A DNA stretch of 7,210 nucleotides from Flavobacteriaceae bacterium (lineage in GTDB: Bacteria; Bacteroidota; Bacteroidia; Flavobacteriales; Flavobacteriaceae), in NCBI GenBank assembly GCA_014239895.1, contig JAAZXZ010000106.1:1-7210 (forward strand), read 5' to 3'. A program made the position numbers and the translations under genes. Positions 1 through 5,632 of this stretch are shown here, piece by piece. Below the pieces are notes generated by a model, which worked only from the letters and a program-made list of their open reading frames with translations, was not told where the DNA came from and did no database searches. Within the stretch, counting starts at the first letter, position 1, and every line of letters begins with the position of its first letter.

Positions 1-1
1 A

Positions 2-784
2 GATCCATATCTATTTGCAATTATTTTATGTTCTTCTATTGCAATTGCGTCAGGCTATATAATTAATAATTTTTATGATTATGAAAAGGACATAATAAAT
101 AGGCCAATTCGGTCTAGTATTGATAAAACCATAAGAAAAAGGACAAAGCTAACTCTATATTTTTCTTTAAATTTATTATGCATCTGTCTTTCATTTTTAA
201 TTTCTATTAGAGCAGTCATTTTTTTCTCAGCATATATATTAGCTTTATGGTTCTACTCACATAAGCTGAAAAAAATAGTAATCATTGGTAATATTTGTTC
301 TGCAATTCTAACGATTACTCCATTTTTTGCAATTTTCCTATACTATAAATTTGAATTGGATCTACTACTTAAACTTATTTTCTTTCCTGAGTTTTTCACA
401 GGAAAAATCATGAATGAGAATTTCATTTTTTTCTTCGCTCTTTTCTTATTCTTCATTATTCTTGCTAAAGATATTATTAAGGATTTAGAGAATTTGAAAG
501 GAGATTTTACATTAAACTATAAAACAATTGCTGTAGTTTATGGGGAAAAAATTGCTAAAGTTGTTATTAGCATAATTATCTTGATTAGCTACATAATTGT
601 AATTAATTTGATGCTTAATTTTGATATTGGCTTAATATTCTACTATTATTATTTATGCCTATTTATTTTAGCTTATGCTTTATTTATTCTTTGGAAATAT
701 AGAACAAAAAGGGACTATTTAATTATTCACAATATTATGAGAGTTTTAATTATATTGGGAATTTTTAGTATAGTTTTAATCTGA
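2..784 (+). CDS. UbiA-family membrane prenyltransferase, 5'-truncated (geranylgeranylglycerol-phosphate geranylgeranyltransferase-like)
   Basis: The gene enters from the left edge; 260 residues and a TGA stop are visible. UbiA enzymes are integral membrane proteins that move a polyprenyl group from its diphosphate to an acceptor. Two Asp-rich, Mg-diphosphate-binding motifs are intact. The first is at visible residues 22-30 (NNFYDYEKD, fitting NxxxDxxxD), followed by NRP. The second is at 157-168 (DxxxD then GD, in KDIIKDLENLKGD). A YSHKLKK segment at 85-91 matches the conserved loop between helices. The remainder is about seven or eight hydrophobic helices. Family members are near 290-300 residues, so I infer that about 30-40 N-terminal residues lie outside. 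The second motif resembles the archaeal-lipid (DGGGP synthase-like) branch rather than 4-hydroxybenzoate or heme O enzymes, but the acceptor cannot be read from sequence. A TTG at 356 could pose as a start, but the frame is open through to the edge and the first Asp motif lies upstream of it. Confidence 0.88.
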   Translation, partial: DPYLFAIILCSSIAIASGYIINNFYDYEKDIINRPIRSSIDKTIRKRTKLTLYFSLNLLCICLSFLISIRAVIFFSAYILALWFYSHKLKKIVIIGNICSAILTITPFFAIFLYYKFELDLLLKLIFFPEFFTGKIMNENFIFFFALFLFFIILAKDIIKDLENLKGDFTLNYKTIAVVYGEKIAKVVISIIILISYIIVINLMLNFDIGLIFYYYYLCLFILAYALFILWKYRTKRDYLIIHNIMRVLIILGIFSIVLI

Positions 785-788
785 TTTG

Positions 789-871
789 TACTCAAGGTGG
801 GAATCGAACCCACACTCTTAAAAAGAACTGGATTTTGAATCCAGCGCGTCTACCAATTCCGCCACTTGAGC
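789..871 (-). tRNA. tRNA-Leu (anticodon CAA)
   Basis: Read on the - strand, the 83-nt sequence folds as a class II tRNA. The acceptor stem GCTCAAG pairs with CTTGAGT, closing with a G1-U72 wobble. The D arm is GCG/CGC with a TTGGTA loop. The anticodon stem CTGGA/TCCAG encloses the 7-nt loop TTCAAAA, placing anticodon CAA at 835-837. A long variable arm has stem TCTT/AAGA, and the T arm GTGGG/CCCAC has loop TTCGATT. The discriminator base is A, as expected for leucine. CCA is not encoded (the next bases are CA, A), so it must be added by nucleotidyltransferase. The tRNA reads UUG. Its 3' end faces the stop codon of the UbiA-family gene four bases away, and no T-tract terminator lies downstream of it on the - strand. 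Confidence 0.97.
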
Positions 872-880
872 TATTTAAAA

Positions 881-888
881 CTAAAGTA
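881..888 (-). promoter_or_regulatory. candidate -7 promoter element for tRNA-Leu
   Basis: On the - strand this reads TACTTTAG, one mismatch from the Bacteroidota -7 consensus TAnnTTTG. It ends nine bases before the first base of the tRNA, a suitable distance for a transcript with a very short 5' leader. I see no TTG (-33 element) at the usual spacing of about 19-23 bases; the nearest is about 30 bases upstream. In DNA this AT-rich such matches arise by chance, so position is the main argument. Confidence 0.3.
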
Positions 889-932
889 AAAAAAATATTC
901 AGTATTAATTCTCTTCATCAAAAATAAATTTC

Positions 933-940
933 TATTTTTG
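933..940 (+). promoter_or_regulatory. candidate -7 promoter element for prs-rplY
   Basis: The octamer TATTTTTG matches TAnnTTTG, the -7 element used by the Bacteroidota primary sigma factor, at every fixed position. It lies 52 bases before the prs start, in the only intergenic space between the tRNA and prs. Transcription would start near 945 and give a leader of about 48 bases. No good TTG is seen at the -33 position. The same octamer occurs upstream of pth. Confidence 0.4.
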
Positions 941-948
941 CAGTCCAT

Positions 949-977
949 ATTAATAATAGGCTGTATAAATTATTAAT
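949..977 (+). repeat. AT-only inverted repeat in the prs leader
   Basis: ATTAATAAT at 949-957 is the exact reverse complement of ATTATTAAT at 969-977, with an 11-base spacer. In the predicted leader RNA it would form a weak A-U hairpin ending 15 bases before the prs ATG. It has no G-C pairs and could be chance in such AT-rich DNA. It might keep the start region open or bind a regulator; nothing else supports a role. Confidence 0.25.
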
Positions 978-992
978 TAACAGATAGATACG

Positions 993-1934
993 ATGGGAAC
1001 TAACAATACTCAACCAAAGATTTTTGCCTGTACAAATAGTAGAGTTTTGGCAGAAAAAATAACAAAATCTTTTGGAACTAAATTAGGGAACATAATTATC
1101 TCAAAATATAGTGATGGTGAATTCCAGCCATCATATGAAGAATCCATTCGTGGGACTAGAATTTTTATTATTGGATCTACTAACCCTTCAAGTGAAAATT
1201 TAATGGAACTTCTATTAATGGTTGATGCAGCTAAACGTGCTTCTGCTAGACATATTACTGCAGTAATTCCTTATTTTGGATGGGCAAGGCAAGATAGAAA
1301 AGATAAACCTAGAGTTCCTATTGCTGCAAAAATGATTGCAGGAATGATAGAATCTGCTGGAGCTACTAGGGTAATGACTATGGACTTACATGCTGATCAA
1401 ATACAAGGGTTTTTTCAGATTCCAGTAGATCACTTGTATGCATCTACTATATTCATGCCATACATTCAGGAACTAAAATTAGATAATTTATGTATTGCTT
1501 CTCCTGACATGGGAGGATCTAAAAGGGCTTACGCTTATGCTAAGGCTTTGAATAGTGATGTTGTTGTATGTTATAAGCAAAGAAAAAAAGCCAATGTTAT
1601 TTCACATATGGAATTAATTGGTGATGTTATTGGTAAAAATGTAGTATTAATAGATGACATGGTTGATACTGCAGGTACATTAGCAAAGGCGGGAGATTTA
1701 ATTATTGAAAGAGGAGCAAAAAGCGTAAGAGCCGTATGTACTCATGCTATATTATCAGGGAAAGCATATGAGAAAATAGAAAAATCAAAACTTTTGGAAT
1801 TGATTGTAACGGATACAGTTCCAAAAATTAAATCAAATTCTAAAATTAAAGTGTTATCTTGCGCCGATTTATTTGCTGATGTTATGCATAATGTACATAA
1901 TAACGAGTCAATAAGTTCAAAATTTATAATGTAA
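993..1934 (+). CDS. prs: ribose-phosphate pyrophosphokinase (PRPP synthetase)
   Basis: Makes 5-phosphoribosyl 1-diphosphate from ribose 5-phosphate and ATP in the cytosol, feeding purine, pyrimidine, NAD, histidine and tryptophan synthesis. The 313 residues match the class I bacterial enzyme (E. coli has 315). Visible landmarks are YSDGEFQPSYEESIRG (39-54); YFGWARQDRKDKPRVPIAAK (94-113), the ATP-binding region; MDLHADQIQGFF (130-141) with catalytic His133; the flexible-loop Lys195 in YKQRKKAN; and the PRPP loop VLIDDMVDTAGT (218-229). ATG 993 gives a normal N-terminus, with the conserved part starting at KIFACTNSR. No Shine-Dalgarno is present. It heads a two-gene unit with rplY ten bases downstream. 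Its stop is the first of four consecutive in-frame TAA codons. All key residues are present and nothing suggests degeneration. Confidence 0.97.
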   Translation: MGTNNTQPKIFACTNSRVLAEKITKSFGTKLGNIIISKYSDGEFQPSYEESIRGTRIFIIGSTNPSSENLMELLLMVDAAKRASARHITAVIPYFGWARQDRKDKPRVPIAAKMIAGMIESAGATRVMTMDLHADQIQGFFQIPVDHLYASTIFMPYIQELKLDNLCIASPDMGGSKRAYAYAKALNSDVVVCYKQRKKANVISHMELIGDVIGKNVVLIDDMVDTAGTLAKAGDLIIERGAKSVRAVCTHAILSGKAYEKIEKSKLLELIVTDTVPKIKSNSKIKVLSCADLFADVMHNVHNNESISSKFIM

Positions 1935-1944
1935 TAATAATAAA

Positions 1945-2688
1945 ATGAAATCGATTACAATCAACGGATCTAAAAGAGAAAGCGTGGGAAAATCAGCTTC
2001 AAAAGCCCTACGTAATGCTGGACAGATTCCTTGCGTATTATACGGAGGAGATGGGCCAATGCATTTCTCAGCACCAGAATTGGCATTCTCTAAACTGATT
2101 TACACATCAAGTGCGTATACAGCTGTAATTGCTTTTGACGATAAAGAAAAATATTCTGCAGTTTTGCAGGATATTCAATTTCACCCAGTAACGGATAAAG
2201 TACTTCATATTGATTTTTATCACTTGTTTGATAATAAGGAAATAGCAATGGATATTCCTGTTAGATTAGTTGGTAATTCTATTGGAGTAAAGTTGGGCGG
2301 AAATTTACAGAGAAATAAGAGAAAATTAAGAATTAAAGCTTTGCCTACAAATCTTCCAGACTATATAGAAATTGATATTGCTGATCTTAATATAGGAGAC
2401 AGAGTTTATGTAACAGAGTTAGAGAATGAATCTTATACTTTTTTACATCCTGACAATACTGTTGTTTGTCAAGTTAGAATTCCAAGAGCTTTAATAGTTG
2501 AAGAAGTTGAAGAAGATGAAGAAGATGAAGAAACTGAAGGAGAAGAGTCTGAAGAATCAACAGATGGTGATAAGTCAAAGGATGGGAAGTCATCAGATGA
2601 TGGTAAAAAACCAGATGATGATTCTAAAACTGATGGAGATTCTAAATCTGATGGTAAGTCTAAACCAGCCAAAGATTCAAAAGAGTAA
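1945..2688 (+). CDS. rplY: 50S ribosomal protein L25, long CTC/TL5 type with acidic low-complexity tail
   Basis: L25/CTC proteins bind 5S rRNA in the large ribosomal subunit. Residues 1-95 form the 5S-binding domain: a basic N-terminal part (KRESVGKSASKALRNAG, 10-26), PCVLYGG, then DIQFHPVTDKVLHIDFYHL (76-94). Residues 98-185 are the second beta domain of the CTC type, ending VVCQVRIPRALIVEE. Residues 186-247 are low complexity: first nearly pure Glu/Asp, then Asp/Ser/Lys/Gly with repeated DGKS- and DSKSDGK-like units. Acidic extensions on L25 are familiar in Bacteroidota; this composition is less so. E. coli L25 has only 94 residues, so the 247 here reflect the long form plus tail. The start at 1945 follows an A/T leader without Shine-Dalgarno. 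It is the last gene of the prs unit, with a terminator about 20 bases after its stop. Confidence 0.95.
   Translation: MKSITINGSKRESVGKSASKALRNAGQIPCVLYGGDGPMHFSAPELAFSKLIYTSSAYTAVIAFDDKEKYSAVLQDIQFHPVTDKVLHIDFYHLFDNKEIAMDIPVRLVGNSIGVKLGGNLQRNKRKLRIKALPTNLPDYIEIDIADLNIGDRVYVTELENESYTFLHPDNTVVCQVRIPRALIVEEVEEDEEDEETEGEESEESTDGDKSKDGKSSDDGKKPDDDSKTDGDSKSDGKSKPAKDSKE
2500..2685 (+). repeat. purine-rich low-complexity coding repeat (L25 tail)
   Basis: This 186-base segment encodes the 62-residue tail of L25. Its first third is built from GAAGAA/GAAGAT units, and the remainder from imperfect repeats such as GATGGGAAGTC (2581-2591) and GATGGTAAGTC (2650-2660), and GATTCTAAA (2629-2637 region and later). 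The + strand is strongly purine-rich. Such tracts tend to gain or lose units by replication slippage. All units are multiples of three and the frame stays open, so length changes would be tolerated. The repetitiveness also creates spurious open frames on both strands. Confidence 0.75.
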
Positions 2689-2705
2689 AATATATATTGT
2701 TCAAT

Positions 2706-2750
2706 AATAAAAAAGCATTCTGTATTTTCTCAGAATGCTTTTTTATTTTT
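2706..2750 (+). terminator. intrinsic terminator after rplY, probably bidirectional
   Basis: A perfect inverted repeat: AAAAAAGCATTCTG (2709-2722) pairs with CAGAATGCTTTTTT (2731-2744) around the 8-base loop TATTTTCT. Flanking A-T pairs can extend the stem to 17 bp. The descending arm runs into TTTTTTATTTTT, an effective U-tract. It lies about 20 bases after the rplY stop and separates the prs-rplY unit from pth. A-rich sequence before the stem means the opposite strand also ends in T-rich sequence. Confidence 0.9.
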
Positions 2751-2751
2751 G
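2744..2751 (+). promoter_or_regulatory. candidate -7 promoter element for the pth-ribF-serS-rsmA-mgtE unit
   Basis: TATTTTTG again fits TAnnTTTG exactly. It sits on the terminator's T-tract, 36 bases before the pth ATG, so transcription would begin near 2756 with a leader of about 30 bases. A promoter is needed here because the preceding terminator is strong. No TTG is visible at the expected -33 spacing, which would fall inside the terminator stem-loop. T-rich terminator tails easily resemble this consensus, so confidence is moderate to low. Confidence 0.35.
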
Positions 2752-2787
2752 TATTAATTCTATATCTTAATTATTTAAAATTTATTA

Positions 2788-3357
2788 ATGAAAAAATATT
2801 TAATTGTTGGTTTAGGAAATGTTGGTGATCAGTATTTTGAAACAAGACATAATATAGGTTTCATGGCGCTAAATTATTTTGCAGAAAGCAATGATCTTTC
2901 TTTTGAGGATGTAAAGTATGGATGCATTTGTAAATTTAAGTCTAAAGGCAGATTATTTATTTTACTAAAACCAAATACATATATGAATTTAAGCGGAAAG
3001 GCTGTTAAATATTGGCTTTCCAAAGAAAAAATTGAAATTGAAAATTTGCTAGTCATTAGTGATGACCTAAATTTACCATTATGTAATTTTAGGATAAGAT
3101 CAAATGGCAGTTGTGGAGGGCATAACGGTCTTTTAGATATAGAAAATACATTAGACACCACAGTATATAATAGACTTAGAATAGGAATTTTAAGTGATTA
3201 TAAAAATTACGATCAAATTGATTTTGTTTTAGGTAAATTGAATGAAGATGAACACAGGGAATTATTTTCAATTTTTCCAAAAATATGTGAAGTTATTATT
3301 TCTTTTGTAATGAATGGAATTGACTCTACAATGAATAGTTATAATTCAAAAAAATAG
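2788..3357 (+). CDS. pth: peptidyl-tRNA hydrolase
   Basis: Cleaves the ester bond of peptidyl-tRNAs dropped by ribosomes, freeing tRNA for reuse; cytosolic and normally essential. The 189-residue length is typical. The family signature is clear: YLIVGLGNVGDQYFETRHNIGF (4-25) contains Asn11 and catalytic His21; KPNTYMNLSG (61-70) contains Asn67; SDDLNLP (91-97) contains Asp93, which supports the catalytic His; GGHNG (110-114) contains Asn113. Val12 replaces the proline common in GLGNPG. ATG 2788 is certain because the conserved strand begins at residue 3. It is the first gene after the rplY terminator. Its TAG stop directly touches the ribF start in the same frame. Pth fits a neighbourhood devoted to translation. 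Confidence 0.97.
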   Translation: MKKYLIVGLGNVGDQYFETRHNIGFMALNYFAESNDLSFEDVKYGCICKFKSKGRLFILLKPNTYMNLSGKAVKYWLSKEKIEIENLLVISDDLNLPLCNFRIRSNGSCGGHNGLLDIENTLDTTVYNRLRIGILSDYKNYDQIDFVLGKLNEDEHRELFSIFPKICEVIISFVMNGIDSTMNSYNSKK

Positions 3358-4311
3358 TTGTTAGACAAATTGATAACAAAAAGTTTTAAAGAATATAATA
3401 GTATAGAAGGTTCAGTTGTAACGGTTGGTACATTTGATGGAATTCATATAGGCCATCAAGATATACTTTTTAAGCTTCAGGAAATTTCTAATAAGAAAAA
3501 ACTAAAATCAATAGTTTTAAGTTTCTTTCCCCATCCAAAAATAGTTTTGCAAAACAACAAGAATATTAAGCTTATAAATACAATTGATGAAAAAGTAGAG
3601 ATATTAAAAAAATATAATATCGATTATTTTATAATTAAGGAGTTTACCAAGGATTTTTCTAGATTAACAGCCTTAGAATTTGTTAGAGATATTTTAGTGA
3701 ATACCTTAAATGCAAAACATTTAATTGTAGGATATGATCATCGTTTTGGAAGAAATAGAGATGCAAATATTATTCAACTAAGGGAGTTTGGAGAAACTTA
3801 TGATTTTGAAGTAACTGAAATATTGCCTAGGAAAATAAATGATATATCGATTAGCTCTACCAAAATTAGAGATTTGCTTAAGGAAGGAAATATAGATTAT
3901 GTAAATAAATATTTAGATGAATATTTTGTTTTAACTGGAAGGGTTATTAAGGGTATGGGAAGAGGAAAACTCCTAGGATTCCCAACAGCAAATATCAAAA
4001 TAAAGGATGAGTATAAATTAATACCTAATAACGGTGTTTATATTGTAGCTTCTAGTATAGATTCTAAAGTATATTATGGGATGATGAATATTGGAAAAAA
4101 TCCAACTTTTACAGACAAAAATCAATCTATTGAGGTTCATTTTTTTGACCTTGATTATGATATTTATGATAAGACTATTACAATTAAATTGATTAAGAGA
4201 ATTAGGGATGAGAAAAAGTTTAATTCTCCAGAATTACTTAGAGAGCAACTAGAATTAGATAAAGATTTTACTTTTAAATATTTAGAAGAAAACGAAATTG
4301 AAATAAAATAG
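3358..4311 (+). CDS. ribF: bifunctional riboflavin kinase / FMN adenylyltransferase (FAD synthetase)
   Basis: Phosphorylates riboflavin to FMN and adenylates FMN to FAD. The N-terminal nucleotidyltransferase domain (about 1-180) shows VTVGTFDGIHIGH (21-33), the HxGH motif; SFFPHP (55-60); GYDHRFGRNRD (125-135); and ISSTKIR (165-171). The C-terminal riboflavin kinase domain (about 185-310) shows GRGKLLGFPTAN (201-212), NNGVY (224-228), MNIGKNPTF (243-251) and IEVHFFD (258-264) with likely catalytic Glu259. The start is a TTG abutting the pth TAG. No in-frame ATG occurs before Met200, and the only other early option is TTG 3370. TTG 3358 puts 19 residues before the first conserved strand, as in E. 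coli RibF, so I prefer it. The zero gap suggests translation coupled to pth. The 317-residue length is normal. No FMN riboswitch can fit in front of it. Confidence 0.95.
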   Translation: MLDKLITKSFKEYNSIEGSVVTVGTFDGIHIGHQDILFKLQEISNKKKLKSIVLSFFPHPKIVLQNNKNIKLINTIDEKVEILKKYNIDYFIIKEFTKDFSRLTALEFVRDILVNTLNAKHLIVGYDHRFGRNRDANIIQLREFGETYDFEVTEILPRKINDISISSTKIRDLLKEGNIDYVNKYLDEYFVLTGRVIKGMGRGKLLGFPTANIKIKDEYKLIPNNGVYIVASSIDSKVYYGMMNIGKNPTFTDKNQSIEVHFFDLDYDIYDKTITIKLIKRIRDEKKFNSPELLREQLELDKDFTFKYLEENEIEIK

Positions 4312-4323
4312 ACTTTAATTATT

Positions 4324-4343
4324 AATTTAGATTTAACTAAATT
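4324..4343 (+). repeat. short inverted repeat between ribF and serS
   Basis: AATTTAG (4324-4330) and CTAAATT (4337-4343) are perfect complements around the loop ATTTAA, within the 40-base ribF-serS gap. There is no following T-tract, so it is not a typical terminator. The gap also contains TAGATTTA (4328-4335), one base from the TAnnTTTG consensus, so an internal serS promoter is possible. The arms are short and almost all A/T, and chance is a fair explanation. Confidence 0.2.
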
Positions 4344-4351
4344 TATATAAA

Positions 4352-5623
4352 ATGCTAAAGGTATCTTACATAATTGAGAATAAAAAGCAAGTAATTAATG
4401 CTTTATCAAAAAGAAACTTCGATGCAACTAAAGTTATTGGTGAGTTAGAAGATTATAATTCACATAGAAAAAAAATTCAATTAGAACTTGAAAATATTCT
4501 TTCTGAATCTAATAAACTATCTAAGGAGATTGGTAACTTAATTAAGTCTGGCAATAAAGATCGGGCTGATAAAATAAAAGAAAAGACAGCAAAATTTAAG
4601 GAAGCTACAAAGGAATTAAATTCTGAATTAAATTCCATTAAAGATAAAATACTAGATCTTTTATATAAGATTCCTAATATTCCAAACAAGGATATCCCAG
4701 TCGGGAAAGGTGAGGATGATAATGTGCAAGTTTACAACAGTGGAGATTTACCTAAGTTAAATTCGTCTGCACTTCCACACTGGGATTTAGCAAAGAAATA
4801 TGATATAATTGATTTTGAGCTTGGCAATAAAATTACAGGTTCTGGATTCCCAGTCTATAAAGGAATGGGAGCAAAATTGCAGCGTTCTTTGATTACATTT
4901 TTCCTTGATATGAATATAGATGCTGGTTATAATGAAGTTCAGATTCCGTATTTAGTTAATGAAGATTCTGGAATTGGAGCTGGTCAGCTTCCTGACAAGG
5001 AAGGTCAAATGTATCACATTGAGAAGGACAATCTATATCTTATACCAACTGCTGAGGTTCCTGTAACTAATATATTTAAGGATGTAATTTTAAATGAAAA
5101 TGAACTCCCAAAGACTATAACTGCATTTAGTCCATGTTTTAGAAGAGAGGCTGGCAGTTATGGAGCACATGTTAGAGGTTTAAACAGATTACATCAGTTT
5201 GATAAAGTTGAAATTCTTAGAGTTGAACATCCTGAAAAATCTTACCATGCATTAGAGGAAATGGTTGAACACGTGAAATCTATAATTGATAAACTTGGGT
5301 TGCCTTATAGAGTTCTTAAATTATGCGGATCTGATTTGGGATTTGCATCTGCATTTACATATGATTTTGAAGTATATTCTGCAGCACAAAAGAAATGGCT
5401 TGAAGTTTCTTCTGTATCAAATTTTGAATCTTATCAATCTAATAGGATTAAATTAAGATATCGAGATTCTGACGGCAATATTCAACTTGCACACACTCTT
5501 AATGGAAGTGCTTTAGCTTTACCAAGAATTCTTGCTACTATAATAGAAAATTTTCAAACTGAAAAAGGGATAGTAATGCCAGAAGTATTGATTCCATATA
5601 CTGGTTTTTCAATCATAAATTAA
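4352..5623 (+). CDS. serS: serine--tRNA ligase
   Basis: Class II aminoacyl-tRNA synthetase that charges tRNA-Ser (and tRNA-Sec where present) with serine. The 423 residues match the bacterial norm. Residues 30-105 are the long antiparallel coiled-coil arm that grips the tRNA variable arm, rich in Lys/Glu heptads. The catalytic core follows: GSGFPVYKGMGAKLQRSL (163-180) leading into motif 1; the serine-binding TAE loop in IPTAEVPVTN (231-240); motif 2 FRREAGSYG (263-271) continuing to RLHQFDKVE (279-287); EVSSVSNFESYQSNR (351-365); and motif 3 LNGSALALPRI (383-392). Motif 3 has SALALPR rather than the SGLAVGR type, which I recall as the usual Bacteroidota form. ATG 4352 is preceded by an A/T leader. 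rsmA begins nine bases after its TAA. Confidence 0.97.
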   Translation: MLKVSYIIENKKQVINALSKRNFDATKVIGELEDYNSHRKKIQLELENILSESNKLSKEIGNLIKSGNKDRADKIKEKTAKFKEATKELNSELNSIKDKILDLLYKIPNIPNKDIPVGKGEDDNVQVYNSGDLPKLNSSALPHWDLAKKYDIIDFELGNKITGSGFPVYKGMGAKLQRSLITFFLDMNIDAGYNEVQIPYLVNEDSGIGAGQLPDKEGQMYHIEKDNLYLIPTAEVPVTNIFKDVILNENELPKTITAFSPCFRREAGSYGAHVRGLNRLHQFDKVEILRVEHPEKSYHALEEMVEHVKSIIDKLGLPYRVLKLCGSDLGFASAFTYDFEVYSAAQKKWLEVSSVSNFESYQSNRIKLRYRDSDGNIQLAHTLNGSALALPRILATIIENFQTEKGIVMPEVLIPYTGFSIIN

Positions 5624-5632
5624 TCTTATACA

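Noticed and set aside
356..784. A separate 142-residue protein starting at TTG 356
   Set aside because: The same frame is open from base 2, and the first Asp motif of the UbiA family lies upstream, so this is the C-terminal part of one longer gene.
789..871. tRNA-Leu as an integration site for a mobile element
   Set aside because: No integrase gene, no second copy of the tRNA 3' end and no change in composition are seen, and the flanks are ordinary chromosomal genes.
2469..2707. Open frames on both strands across the L25 tail (+ 2498-2707 and - 2469-2672)
   Set aside because: They are by-products of the GAAGAT/GATGGT repeats in the rplY tail. Their products are low-complexity Met/Lys or Ser/Pro/Asp strings with no family signature, while the rplY frame is well supported.
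2874..3161. Open frame of 95 codons on the - strand within pth
   Set aside because: It lies wholly inside a gene with full catalytic motifs on the + strand, shows no recognisable domain and has no promoter or operon context.
3340..3360. FMN riboswitch before ribF, or M-box before mgtE
   Set aside because: Neither gene has any intergenic leader (zero gap and a 23-base overlap), so no leader riboswitch can be present directly upstream.
4312..4351. Possible terminator between ribF and serS
   Set aside because: The 7-bp A/T stem has no T-tract after it and is too weak to be called a terminator.
4477..4689. Open frame of 70 codons on the - strand within serS
   Set aside because: It is antisense to the serS coiled-coil arm. 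Its Ser/Leu-rich product mirrors the Lys/Glu/Asn codons of the real gene.
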